Position numbers and translations under genes: made by a program
Origin: Apium graveolens
Taxonomy: Eukaryota > Streptophyta > Magnoliopsida > Apiales > Apiaceae
Length of the DNA: 64,000 nucleotides
Assembly: GCF_009905375.1 (NCBI RefSeq)
Contig: NC_133653.1
Span: 91,871,671 to 91,935,670, forward strand
Reading direction: 5' to 3'
The notes under the pieces: model-generated
What the model saw: the letters and a program-made list of their open reading frames with translations, nothing else
What the model was told of the DNA's origin: nothing
The model's database searches: none
Shown: piece after piece, positions 22,001 to 33,579 of the stretch
How the letters are laid out: every line of letters starts with the position of its first letter
How positions within the stretch are numbered: the first letter of the stretch is position 1

Positions 22001-23310
22001 CATGGATTTCATCTGAACTAGGAGTGGCGTAAGTGGCCGAGTAGCGCCGGCCCAGCCTTATTATATTGGCCCAAATGGCCTGGAAGTTCCGCTAAGGCGG
22101 TCCATTCCTTAGGAGTTCAGTGTTCGGTTGACAAGTAAATCCGACAGGTTCTCCTCTACATGTAGAAAATGGTGGGGTTGTACTACTACGACTGATCATC
22201 GTAAGTGGTCTTCCTGGCGCGGCAAACTCCCGTAATGAGTTCATCATCCAATTGGATAATTTCTGCAACACTACCCAGAGCACTTCGATAGAAAGGCTAC
22301 GGTTGGGCGATTGTTGAGTGTTGGCAGGGTCAAGTTTTCAAAATGATGTTTACATCAAATGAAGTATCTCGTAACTTCATTTTATTTTGATAATATTTTA
22401 AAGATTTAATCTATTCAAATCTTGCCTTATAGTCTCATCTATGTGATGAACTTTTGAAGCTAATTATAACTTAAACGGTGGTAGTTCAAGTAGTATTTGG
22501 GAAAGATATAAGTATATTGGGGTATCTTGTAACTTCATCTTTTAAACTTATATCTAATTAATAATTGTCTTATGAATGACAAAGATTTTCAGAAAAACGT
22601 TGAGACAAGGTTAGATATATGAGATCACCTTGCAACGCTATTTTTTTTATACAGTTATACACTGGGACTTTGTGTATATTGTGCATGGAAGAGGACTTCC
22701 AATATTTTGAAAAGTATATATGTATATATATATATACTGAATATTTTGCGACTTCATCGCATTAAGATATCAACTTGGTTCATTTCTTTTGACCAAGACT
22801 TTCATGAGTACTATGAGAAGGCTCATATATTGTTAATCATTATACATATTATTTTGGTGGGCTTGCTGCTCACCCTTGCTTTCTTCTTTCATCACACAAC
22901 ATCAGATAGACAAGATGAACCGGACCAAGCTCCCGATTCGCAAGAGGTTAGGAGACGTTCCGCAGTTTTCTAGAAGCACTGATGCCGCCATAGCTGAGGT
23001 AGGAACTACCAATAGGCTAGGCTTTCAACTTTTGATGTATCAGATTATGTATATTTATGAATTGTAATAATGGCAAAGAAATGTAAATTTATTCAGAAAC
23101 CTGTTTAAGGTGTATTGGCATATAATTGTGGAATAAAACGACTTGTGATTATTTTTGGATATTCATCTCTGAGACTATAACTTGTGGTGTGTGTGTTTAT
23201 TGTGGGGTCACAGTACAGAGTAGTTGATTATTTATTAAGATTGGGTGTTGTTAAGGGAAATGGAACTCGTGACAACCCGGATCCCCGACCCCGGATTTGG
23301 GGGTGTTACA
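19035..23310 (+). repeat. 5' LTR of gypsy element T
   Basis: 4276 bp, from TGTAATAACCCC to GGGTGTTACA. Nearly identical to 28773-33053. Contains an (AT)n tract near 21084-21112 and a block of imperfect tandem repeats at 21174-21372. ORFs of 60-100 codons inside it are the same in both LTRs and show no family likeness. Confidence 0.95.
21174..21372 (+). repeat. Four imperfect tandem repeats in the 5' LTR of T
   Basis: Units of about 50-56 bp begin GAATATT at 21174, 21230, 21284 and 21333. Each contains a TATTCATTCGAGG-like core followed by TATGACTC. The second and third units share the run CATTCGAGGGCTTATGACTC or close variants. Repeated in the other LTR. Confidence 0.8.
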
Positions 23311-23314
23311 GAAA

Positions 23315-23326
23315 TGGTATCAGAGC
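23315..23326 (+). other. Primer-binding site of element T
   Basis: TGGTATCAGAGC, four bases after the 5' LTR. Initiator tRNA-Met type, and intact. Confidence 0.88.
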
Positions 23327-23499
23327 TAAGCGTTATAAACCTCAGAGATGATGGGACGTTAAGATAATAAGTTCACTAAGATAATAAGAACTCTTGCCAA
23401 GTTCATAGTCGGACTACCTAACGTAGTACTGACAGTTAAAACCCTTATGGGAACCCTTATAAATGTAGCGATAGAAGCGTAGTTCATTATCGTATATGG

Positions 23500-23730
23500 T
23501 AGCGGGACTCCGAACCCTGAAGTTGAGGAACATCAACGCGATGATGTTTTATTACTAATTGGAGATCAGATTGTGGATCCAATAGAGCGTCCTAACGCAG
23601 GACCGGATGATGTTGATATTGAGGATGTAGCGGTTGAGGATGTTGTCCTAGAAGGGATAGTTGCTGAGGAGGATCCCATGGAGGATCCTGACGAGATTGG
23701 ATAAAGGACCACTGATGAATTGATGACCCT
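23500..23730 (+). pseudogene. Acidic gag N-terminal relic, element T
   Basis: A frame through this stretch reads as an acidic peptide (for example DDVDIEDVAVEDVVLEG) before a stop at about 23702. Acidic N-terminal Gag regions are usual in Tekay elements; the call rests on position and composition only. 23327-23499 shows nothing recognisable. Confidence 0.4.
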
Positions 23731-23799
23731 GGTTGGGTCGACTACCAGAGGTAGGATTGGCCGGTCACTACCAGAGGTTCGTTCAAGTTTGTAAAGATA

Positions 23800-24600
23800 G
23801 TAGCCCCTTTAACGCGGCTTACTCGTAAGACTGAGAAGTTCGAATGGACAGAGAAATGCGAGAACAACTTTTAAGAACCGAAGCAAAGGTTGGTGACGTT
23901 CCCTATGTTGGCGTTGCCGGATGGAAAATGAGATTTTGTGATTTGTAAGTGACGCTTCGTATAAGGAATTAGGGTGCTTCTTATATAGCACAGCAAGATA
24001 ATCGCGTCTGCGTCAAGACAATTAAGGGAATTTAAAATTCGATATCCCCACCCATGAGCTTGGGCTCGTGGCAATAGTTTTGCCCTAAAGATTTGAGGCA
24101 CTACTTGTATGGAGAGAAGTGTGAGATTCACAAACCATAGGAGCTCTAGTACATTCTTACGTAGAAAGAGCTCAACATACGCCAGAGGAGGCGGTTAGAG
24201 CTAATCAAGAATTATGATTGGGAGATTCTTTATCATTCGGGGAAAGCCAATATGGTGGCTGATGCCCTTAGTAAAAAGGAGAGACTCAAGATGATAATGT
24301 CTTTTGGAGAGTTTATAAGAGATTTTGAGAAAATGGAAATAGTAGTGAAGGTAACCGGAGCCGGTACCGAAAAGCTGTTTGAGATAGCAATACAGCCCGA
24401 AGTATTGGAAAAGAACATATTGTGCCAGTAAAAGTGATGAATGAAGGCAGAGAGCCAACAAATAGGTATGAGATTAATACTGAGAGAGATGATAAGGGAA
24501 TAATGAGGTATTCCTATAGAATTTGGGTTCCAAAGGTTTAAGAGCTTAAAGATGAAATCTTAGATGAAAGCTAGTTTGAGGAATAAGAGTTAGAGCAAAC
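23800..24600 (+). pseudogene. RNase H plus integrase N-terminus relic, out of normal order, element T
   Basis: Reading across frames gives TEKFEWTEKCENNF-like and PDGK-like RT/RNase H segments, then YHSGKANMVADALSKK at about 24230-24280, the typical gypsy RNase H end, and RIWVPKV-like integrase N-terminal sequence at about 24515. Many stops and frameshifts. It lies before the gag relic, although pol normally follows gag, and a second GKA-VAD RNase H end occurs at 26618. It therefore looks like an extra inserted or recombined block. Confidence 0.65.
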
Positions 24601-24869
24601 CCTGAACGTGATAGTCAGGGAGGTTGCCACCAAGACAAAAGGAACCCATAACATGATGAAGTGGAAAATGAGGATTTAAATTATGTAAGATGACCCTAAT
24701 TATGGGAAGTAGGAAGAAATATTTAGACTGAGGAAACAAAAGTCGAGTAAGGACAGGAGACCCGAGATGGTACCCCTATACGGCAATTCATGGACCTGTC
24801 TAAAGAGAACTTAGACTATTATCCCCAACCACCACCCTGAGGAGACAGTGCGGTGGGAAATTCTTTTAG

Positions 24870-25260
24870 GACCTTTAAATCGCTAAGCTCTCAGAGTTCC
24901 AAGGAACAAGCTGACCCAGTCGAGGCAAGAGCCTGGCTAAAGGAAATATAGGAATCATTTGAGATTCTAAATAATTGACGAATCACAAAAGACTGTTTTT
25001 ATCACTTACCCTCCTAAGAGAGAGGCCACCCGCCGGTGAAAGGCCAAGGAAGGCACGGAGCAAGAGATTATAATAAACTGATTTAAGTTCAGTCAATTGT
25101 TTTCGGGAAAGTAATTCCCAAAGATAAGGAGATAGTGTAAAAGCTTTAGAGCCAGAACAAAGGCAGACGAGTATGATAAATTATGAGTCTAAGTTGTAAA
25201 AGTTGTCAAGATTCGTTCTAAGGACACGAATCCAGAATGACGGGATGTTTGAAATCAATG
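24870..25260 (+). pseudogene. Gag core relic, element T
   Basis: Shifted frames show QADPVEARAWLKEI, ESFEIL and FITYPPK-like pieces matching the retrotransposon Gag core (DP--A--WL ... FEIL), comparable with G at 34900-35000. No continuous frame. Confidence 0.55.
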
Positions 25261-25979
25261 CTTAAGTTGTGTTGGTTCATGAAATAATGATAAGAGAAAG
25301 GAAAAAAAAACTGAAGTGGAAAGAAATATAAAGGCAATAGAGTTTGAGGAATGATAAGGAAGTTGGGTATGAGGAAACCCTAAAGACTCGTAGCAATAGA
25401 AATAGAAAAGTATGTAATCTTCAGGATGAGGGTGATTCACCATGAGTTAAATTGATGGTTGAAGGCATAAGAGATAAATATATTTTATCCCCTATAAGTT
25501 GGGAGGATTTGAGGAAACCTTGAGATAGTTCGAAGGATAAATATTGAGACGTGGATAGACTGAGGAGACAAGGAAGTAAGAAATTAGGAAAATTGGATGA
25601 AGGAAGTGACCTTCAAGAATGTGAAGTGTAAGACCGGTGGCTTGATACCCAGGAAGGGAGACGCCAGGTATGAAAGATATCCCAATATTGAGATGACTGT
25701 TGAGATAAACGACAAAAGTAAATAAGGATTTATTAAGAAGAAGTTCACGTTGAACACGACCAATATCTTCCAGATCATCCATGTGATCATTACCAAATCA
25801 GGAAAGAAAAGCGGATAACCATTTTTATCTTTTGGAGGCCATGTGGATTGACCTCATGTTGTATACAGATGTTATTGTGAAATTCGGTATAGACTATCGA
25901 GGTGGGAATGATTGAATAAGATACCCTTATCAGGGATATATGACTTGATTTATCCATGGAAGGATGCAGGTACCTTTTA
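25261..25979 (+). other. Decayed interior of element T without identifiable domain
   Basis: Position between gag and RT relics suggests zinc-knuckle/protease sequence. I can read no motif in any frame. Confidence 0.4.
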
Positions 25980-26290
25980 AAGGTGGAATTAAGGATAGAA
26001 CATCGGTAACTTAAAATGAATCCTAGGGGAATGCATAAAGGTTGGAATTTCACCCTTAATAGGGACAGTATGAGTTTTGACAGTATGATTTGGAAAGGGT
26101 TAATGTAGCAACAACACTTAAGAATCAGTGGAGAAATTTTTCAGAAGTATATAGACAATGGTTCTAGTAATAGTAAATGGTATTTTAATATGCCCTGTAT
26201 CTAGGGAATACAGGAGGAACGATTGAAGGATAACCTTAGAGGTTTTACAAGGAGAAAGGTAATATTCAAAATTTTCAAGAATAGAAATGT
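25980..26290 (+). pseudogene. Reverse transcriptase relic, element T
   Basis: Short in-frame pieces correspond to the FxKYID-VIV-ILICPVSREY region around the gypsy RT active site (about 26140-26215). The YIDDILVYS-type motif is lost. Stops throughout. Confidence 0.5.
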
Positions 26291-26599
26291 TGATAAAGGA
26301 AATATGACGTAATTATAATGTTGCCAAGTGGGGCACGTGTTAAACCACGAGAAAGTATGGATCGAACCAGTAATGGTCGAAATTATTCAGGGCAATTAGG
26401 ACTTAAGATAAAAGATGTTCTAATTATGATTGAGAGTCAGTCATGACAGTGATTAACCTCTAAAGACTGAGGCAATAACTTATGGAAAAATGGTGATTTT
26501 TTTTTTTACTCATCAGATTTTAAGGAAAGCATTTTCACATAAGCTGTGATTGAAATAAGGTAGAAAATTTATTTGGAGATGGTTAAAGTGACATTGACT

Positions 26600-26665
26600 G
26601 TAAGGAAATTTTACTATCAGGAAAGGCCAAAGAGGTGGCCGACACTTTAAAGGTAAGAGGATAAT
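26600..26665 (+). pseudogene. Second RNase H C-terminal relic, element T
   Basis: Reads SGKAKEVADTL, a degraded version of the gypsy SGKANVVADAL motif. This is the copy in normal order, after RT and before integrase. Confidence 0.55.
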
Positions 26666-27079
26666 TATAGGCGCTTGTGCCAAAAGAATATAGTGATGAT
26701 GGTTAAAACTGTGAAGGTTGTATTATGGTTTGGAAGATTGACATTCCTTCTGATAACTGTGCAATACCCAGCCGTAATAGTAGTTGGTAAAGGTTTAATT
26801 CGTGTAATCGCCATGAGTGGGCTATCTATCTTAGAAGGTACTATCTTGAGAATGAGCCTGGACCATATTTCAAAAGGACTAAACGAACCTTTGAGATCAG
26901 GAGTGTTCTTCATGAATCAGAAATGGTGATTATGTTACCTCCTTAGAAGGATTTGATATGACATGTATGGACTCCGTATGGTTAGCTATTAAGATTTCAT
27001 GGAAAGTGAATGATGACAGTGGGTCAGTGGTGGACCATAGTAAGGCAGCAATGATTCTGCGAGTAACGAGCTGATTACA

Positions 27080-27340
27080 ACCGTGAGAGTTGTATTGGAA
27101 TGGATGTTGAGATTGAGTACCACTAAATGGGTCGTGGTAGTGTATAAGTTATCATTGATAGACTAATTAAGTAGAGTATCTACCTATTGAATATTTATTC
27201 CCTCTTATGAAAAGAGAGTCGTATTACTATATGAGGAAGGTTGCGGTGCAAGCATAGAACTCTAGTAACGGTGATGTCTAAAATGAGATCCCAGGTTCGA
27301 TTTTCGAAATCGAGGGAGTTTCAAAGGTGATTGTGTATAA
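27080..27340 (+). pseudogene. Integrase core relic, element T
   Basis: Pieces such as SVSTYCIFIPSYEKR-like sequence (with a stop) and DPRFDFRN at about 27290-27315, matching the gypsy integrase SDRDPRF region. Catalytic context destroyed. Confidence 0.45.
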
Positions 27341-27999
27341 GCTCGAGGAAGAGCATGGGTCTATAGAATGATGGACGGAATAGAAATATTTAGGCATGGG
27401 AAATACGATGCTATAATACTTGATGCTGATATAAATACGTATATATTTTGTTCTCCTATGACAAACCTCTATAGTTCAGAGGTAGGTTCCAAGCCAGATA
27501 TTTTGTGGCAGTATTTTTTTTTATATATACAATTCTCTTCAGTTCGTTCTTTTCTCTTCTTTTCATTTCATGTAAGTTGAGAAGAACAACCCTTCCAGAA
27601 GGGGAGGTATTGCCGAATGACTGTCTATCTGTGTGATAGAAGCCTAGTAGGATACCAACTATTGTTTAATTGCTTGTCAAGTACTAAAGGCTGGCCACCT
27701 TCTGTACTAACTATGCGAGATAACAAGTGTTCATGATCATAGTGATCTCTCAATAAATTCTTTTACTTCTATATGAAGGATTAAGCTTTCGAAAATAGAA
27801 ACAGCTGAAAAAGGAGTAGTAAAGTTATGGTGGTATTCAGAATGGGAACACATTCGTAATACTAAGGTTGACGTGGTTATTAAAAGGTTATAGAACGCTA
27901 ACGAGCAAAAGTATAACCAGTATAATATTAGGAACGGAAGGTAGTAGCGATTACGAACTCGAAAAGAATGGGTATTGAGAAGCAAAAGCTCTAATGCTA

Positions 28000-28740
28000 A
28001 ACGCTATAATGAGAGTCTGTGCAATAGACTTGAAAAAAATTTGGAATGATCACTTAACACGGATTTAGTTATATCACGATAATAGATCATATGTCATTAT
28101 CGAGGTGTCACCTTATGAGATCCTTGAGGGAAGATAATGTCGATCTCCCTTATGTTAGGATGAAGTTGTAGAGCGCAAGATGCTCGGACCCGCAGTAGTC
28201 CAAAGGACCAGGGATATAATAGATCTAATCAGAGGACGGCTGGTAGTAACCCAAGATGGACATAAGAGGTATGCTGATTTGACTCAAAAAGGACAAAGAG
28301 TATGAAATAGGGGGCCTAGTAATGTTATAGGTATCCCCTTGGAAACCCTTGAAAAAGGATTGACGAGGTTCGGAAAGAAAGGAAAGCTAAGTCTACAATT
28401 TGTTGGACCCTTGGATATATTAAGACGTTTGGGAAGTTAGCATATGAGCTAGCCCTACCCCCGAACCTGTAGCAAGTTCATAACGTGTTCCACGTATCAA
28501 TGTTAAGGAAGTGTAATTCGGATGCCAGACAAATAGGGGCATATGAGCGCATAGACATGCAACCAGACGTAACCTATATGGAGCAACCAGGAAGGGTATA
28601 GAGTAAAAAGGAACGAGTGCTTAGGAGAAGGGTTATCAAACTAGTAAGAGTTTGATGGTAGAACCACAATGTGGGAAAATTTACTCGAGAGTTAGAAAGT
28701 GCAATGCTAAGAGAGTATCCCTATTCATTTTCTATCTGAT
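28000..28740 (+). pseudogene. Integrase C-terminus and chromodomain-like relic, element T
   Basis: Readable stretch at about 28155-28310: DEVVERKMLGPAVVQRTRDI, then DLIRGRLVVTQDGHKRYADL, classic gypsy integrase C-terminal sequence. Downstream, frames shift through P-KPL-KG-like, HNVFHVSML-like and a chromodomain-like tail (RRVIKLVRV, ELESAMLREYPYSF) at about 28620-28730. This tail is what points to the Tekay chromovirus lineage. Confidence 0.65.
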
Positions 28741-28757
28741 TCCGGGACGGAATCCTT

Positions 28758-28772
28758 TTAAGGAGGGGAGAC
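28758..28772 (+). other. Polypurine tract of element T
   Basis: TTAAGGAGGGGAGAC directly before the 3' LTR. Intact, like the PBS, so the cis signals are preserved while coding is lost. Confidence 0.85.
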
Positions 28773-31700
28773 TGTAATAACCCCAATTTTTGGGAAATTT
28801 TTGAAACCCTTATGAATAGTGTTTTTGCTGAATGAGAAAACTTTTCATGCCACACTATGTAGGGGTTCTGATATGGATATTCTGAGATTTTATTAGTACT
28901 TTATATGGGATATAAGTGTATGTAAAGATCGTCAGAATCCAAATCCGAACACTTTGATTTTTCCCGGAAATACACTAGATACGGAAAGATTTGAGAAAAA
29001 GGTAACAGGATAAAAAGGATTTAAATTAAAGGATTATAGGAGAGGATCATAAAAGGAATATAATATATTGAGAAAGGTTAAGGGAACCTAATTAATAAGA
29101 TCCCGGGTATGATCCTTCAAACGATAAACGAAAACGAAAGTTAAGCGAACCGTATAACAGATCAGCGGTCATTAGGCAAACAATTAGGAAGTTAATCAAA
29201 GGGATTAGAGAGGATGATGTCACCCAACCAATGAGAAGAGGACAAGGAGGGGAGGATGACATCATGAGGATGACACAAGCATGACATGGGAAGGAAGGAG
29301 ATGTGGTGGCTTTTTAACCACACAAAATTAAGGGCAACTAGGTAATTTACTAAAAAAAACACAAAAATCAAACCAACCAAGCCAAGCAAATCATTTTTCA
29401 TCAAAATCAAAAAGAAACCAAGGCATTGTTCTTCATGCTCTCGGCCAAAACAGAACCAGAACACTAAAACTGCTGTATCTCCTTCATTTCTCACTCAAAT
29501 ATTGTGTTCTATAGCTCATTGGAAAGGTATTGAGATGGCCTACAACTCTTGTTCACAAGTCTCGTCCAAATAATCAAGGTAAAGACCCTCATTTTTATAG
29601 TTCTTTAAATCGGACTTTTAGAAACTTCAAAGCCTAACTTTGTGTTCTTGATTTCTTTGGAAAGATCAAGCTTGTAGGAGGCTCCCTAAGGCTTCCTAGC
29701 AACTTAACACCTCCCAAGGAAGGTATAAACTTCAAACCCTAGCCTTTACTTTATTTTTTAGTAAGTTTAATGGTTGGTGTTGTGAAATGAGAAGCATGGA
29801 TTGTGATTATTAGTAGTTTGGTTTGATTTGGAAGTGTTTTTGGTAATTGAAGCTTGATTATAGTTCATAGGTCTTGATTGTGGTTGTTTGAGTTGAAAAC
29901 CTTGGAGATTATGGACTGATGTGGTATGGTTTAGGTGAAGTTTTGTTGTATTGATGGTTATGAGTTGGTTGGTGGTTAATTGGAGTAGTTTAAACATTGG
30001 TAATCGCGTAAACATAGCCGTCGTAACGTCCGATTTTCTTTGGACTGTTTTTGTGCATAACATTAGGACCCGAGAACCCCCTGCTAGATTATGACCACTG
30101 CCATGTTTAGATAGCTCATATTACGAGCTTCGTTTTGATATGTAGTTCGTTCGATTCCGATGCACGGTTTAGGAGAAACGACCGTTTCAAGTAACGGCGT
30201 TTCGCGAACGAAACTTTTCCCCTCGCCTTACTTTGAAACATAGGTTAAAGACCAAAAAGGGTTAATTAATGCATGAAACATTTATGGTAAGTGTGTTAGG
30301 CAGTTGGTAAGACACTCGCGAAGGAATCACCTTAAAACTCGTAAAGGTTAAATTATTAAAAATGGTGGAGCCGAGGGTACTCGAGTGACTTAAGAGAATC
30401 AGTAAGCGCAAAACGAGCGTTAGAGTCTGAGTTGGTTAGACTATAGATTTACAAGTGACTTTGGTTTAATTCCAACTTACTTGTTGTTTATAGGTTACCA
30501 GACTCGTCCCGAGCCATTCGTAACCCCCAGTCGCTCAGGCAAGTTTTCTACCCGATATACTGTTGTGGTGATGTAAATATATGTATATGCATTATCTTGT
30601 GATAGTGCATGATTGTTATTAGCAAATTTTGCGATATATTGGAGCATGCTGATATGGTATATATGCATGTCTGTTTCGTAATCTGGTTATCTATCTGTTG
30701 ATTTCAATGCTTATAGTTGCATAATACCTATGCTAGAAATAAGCAAGTAGTTGCGTATACCCTTAGTATAGGGGATAAAAGGTGAACATATTTCTAAACC
30801 GGGAGTCGATGTTCCCGAGTATATTATATATATATATTTATATATATATATATGGATATAGTTTTTAAAACTATGGATCGAATAAGGTTTATTCGATACC
30901 TTTATTTTACTTAATTGAATATTAATTTGAGTATTCATTCGAGGGCTTATGACTCAGTTTATTTTATTATTTGAATATTATTTGAATATTCATTCGAGGG
31001 CTTATGACTCAGTTTATATTATTATTGAATATTACTTGGATATTCATTTGAGGATGTATGACTCCTTTATTTTATGAATATTATTTATAGTATTCATTCG
31101 AGGTATTATGACTCCGCTTATTACTTAATAATATTCTTTATTGTATTAAAGAATAAGGTGTCGATAATCAAACTTACTTTTGATTATTCAAATAAAGATA
31201 TTACTTTCATATAAGTATATCTTTGATTATTTGCTATTCATTTCAAGTATAAGTTTTAATACTTCTACTTCAATTATTTTATAAAGATTATTCTTTATGG
31301 GAATATTATTTAAATAATAATATTCAGACATTTTCTAAATATTATGGGGACTGATTTACTTCATTAAATCAGCTTCACTCCAAACATTCTTAAAAATGTT
31401 TTGCGAGTTTTCAAAATGATTTTTTTAAAAGTTAGAGCGGATCCCAAAACTCATTTTTTTTAAGATCCTCCTTTCGAAGGGGATTTAAATACTCACTCAA
31501 AACCTGAGGGATCCGGCTCTGTGGTGTGTTTTATATTCGCAACAAGGTTGCTGTTTTGATAAATGAATTGATTACTTACCCAACACTCGGGAAGTAAAAT
31601 TCTTGGAACAAGTTAATCCATTAACAGGCATCGCCTGGGAAATATCGGTGAGTTCTCCTTTCCAAATAGATACGACTTCTTGGTGGAGCCGTATCAACAA

Positions 31701-33053
31701 GTTTCTACTTGGGAAAGTGGGGACAAGCTTTACGTTTCAGAGTCATGGATTTCATCTGAACTAGGAGTGGCGTAAGTGGCCGAGTAGCGCCGGCCCAGCC
31801 TTATTATATTGGCCCAAATGGCCTGGAAGTTCCGCTAAGGCGGTCCATTCCTTAGGAGTTCAGTGTTCGGTTGACAAGTAAATCCGACAGGTTCTCCTCT
31901 ACATGTAGAAAATGGTGGGGTTGTACTACTACGACTGATCATCGTAAGTGGTCTTCCTGGCGCGGCAAACTCCCGTAATGAGTTCATCATCCAATTGGAT
32001 AATTTCTGCAACACTACCCAGAGCACTTCGATAGAAAGGCTACGGTTGGGCGATTGTTGAGTGTTGGCAGGGTCAAGTTTTCAAAATGATGTTTACATCA
32101 AATGAAGTATCTCGTAACTTCATTTTATTTTGATAATATTTTAAAGATTTAATCTATTCAAATCTTGCCTTATAGTCTCATCTATGTGATGAACTTTTGA
32201 AGCTAATTATAACTTAAACGGTGGTAGTTCAAGTAGTATTTGGGAAAGATATAAGTATATTGGGGTATCTTGTAACTTCATCTTTTAAACTTATATCTAA
32301 TTAATAATTGTCTTATGAATGACAAAGATTTTCAGAAAAACGTTGAGACAAGGTTAGATATATGAGATCACCTTGCAACGCTATTTTTTTTATACAGTTA
32401 TACACTGGGACTTTGTGTATATTGTGCATGGAAGAGGACTTCCAATATTTTGAAAAGTATATATGTATATATATATATACTGAATATTTTGCGACTTCAT
32501 CGCATTAAGATATCAACTTGGTTCATTTCTTTTGACCAAGACTTTCATGAGTACTATGAGAAGGCTCATATATTGTTAATCATTATACATATTATTTTGG
32601 TGGGCTTGCTGCTCACCCTTGCTTTCTTCTTTCATCACACAACATCAGATAGACAAGATGAACCGGACCAAGCTCCCGATTCGCAAGAGGTTAGGAGACG
32701 TTCCGCAGTTTTCTAGAAGCACTGATGCCGCCATAGCTGAGGTAGGAACTACCAATAGGCTAGGCTTTCAACTTTTGATGTATCAGATTATGTATATTTA
32801 TGAATTGTAATAATGGCAAAGAAATGTAAATTTATTCAGAAACCTGTTTAAGGTGTATTGGCATATAATTGTGGAATAAAACGACTTGTGATTATTTTTG
32901 GATATTCATCTCTGAGACTATAACTTGTGGTGTGTGTGTTTATTGTGGGGTCACAGTACAGAGTAGTTGATTATTTATTAAGATTGGGTGTTGTTAAGGG
33001 AAATGGAACTCGTGACAACCCGGATCCCCGACCCCGGATTTGGGGGTGTTACA
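28773..33053 (+). repeat. 3' LTR of gypsy element T
   Basis: 4281 bp. The five extra bases relative to the 5' LTR come from a 3-bp indel (near 29810) and a 2-bp (AT) indel (near 30850). Ends GGGTGTTACA followed by TATAT. Confidence 0.95.
30917..31115 (+). repeat. Four imperfect tandem repeats in the 3' LTR of T
   Basis: Same repeat block as 21174-21372. Confidence 0.8.
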
Positions 33054-33058
33054 TATAT
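33054..33058. repeat. Target-site duplication TATAT, right of element T
   Basis: Exact repeat of 19030-19034. Confidence 0.9.
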
Positions 33059-33376
33059 CTTCCAAAGTACAGAGATCGCAAGGGTGATATTGTTGAGATG
33101 AAGCCTAACTCTGCTAAGATTATAACTACCTTTCTGGGTTATAAGGCTGTAGAATTCAATCTTGAGTCTGACAAGGCATATTTGATCAGACTGGATTAGG
33201 ACATAAGGAAAGCTAGAATTAATGATCTCAGGGCTGCTATCTTCCAAACTGGTGAAGATTCTGCAGAGCTTAAAGATGCTAAAAGGAGGATGATTGATGA
33301 ACTCAGATATGCTGAGAGATGTTTGTTAAAGAACTATCTCAGAACAACTCCTGACATTAGAGAGATCAGAAAGTGA
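33059..33376 (+). pseudogene. Long 3' accessory ORF of element B, part 2 (C-terminal block)
   Basis: Continues the frame broken by T. Conserved C-terminal block with MKPNSAKIITTFLGYKA, AYLIRLD and ERCLLKNYLRTTPDIREIRK, ending TGA at 33374-33376. One stop (TAG at about 33197-33199) interrupts it. Matches 2047-2325 in A and 55253-55570 in C, the best conserved part of the long protein across copies. Confidence 0.72.
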
Positions 33377-33567
33377 AGCCAAGTCAAGATCTACAACTGC
33401 TAAAATTCTGATATGAATACAGACTGAAGTTGTTATTAGAAGTTAAATTTGGTAAAGTTTTAAGGACTGTAAGTTGTAGTTATATAGTAAAATTCTAATG
33501 CATTTGTACTTAATGTTTTTGACATCATCAAATATTTGTTAAACTTGTATATTATGATAATTTACAA
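33377..33567 (+). other. 3' untranslated tail of element B
   Basis: Non-coding, with CTGTAAGTTGTAGTTAT and ATGCATTTGTACTTAATG shared with A and C. Nothing else seen. Confidence 0.6.
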
Positions 33568-33579
33568 GTTGGGGGAGAT
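33568..33579 (+). other. Polypurine tract of element B
   Basis: GTTGGGGGAGAT adjoining the 3' LTR. Confidence 0.85.

Larger units (their letters stand above)
19035..33053 (+). mobile_element. Ty3/gypsy element T (chromovirus, Tekay/Del-like), long LTRs, decayed interior
   Basis: Two long LTRs (4276 and 4281 bp) enclose a 5.46-kb interior with a PBS at its left end and a polypurine tract at its right, bounded by TATAT duplications. The LTRs differ by only about six substitutions and two small indels that I could find. The interior has no ORF longer than about 90 codons on the coding strand. Fragments of gag, RT, RNase H, integrase and a chromodomain-like C-terminus are legible only with stops and frameshifts. 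Gypsy domain order, chromodomain-like tail and long LTRs point to the Tekay/Del lineage. It is the youngest insertion in the window, yet non-coding. Confidence 0.9.

Noticed and set aside
22707..22973. 88-codon hydrophobic ORF in the T LTR, repeated at 32450-32716
   Set aside because: AT-rich leader sequence translated by chance. The hydrophobic look comes from TAT/ATT codons.
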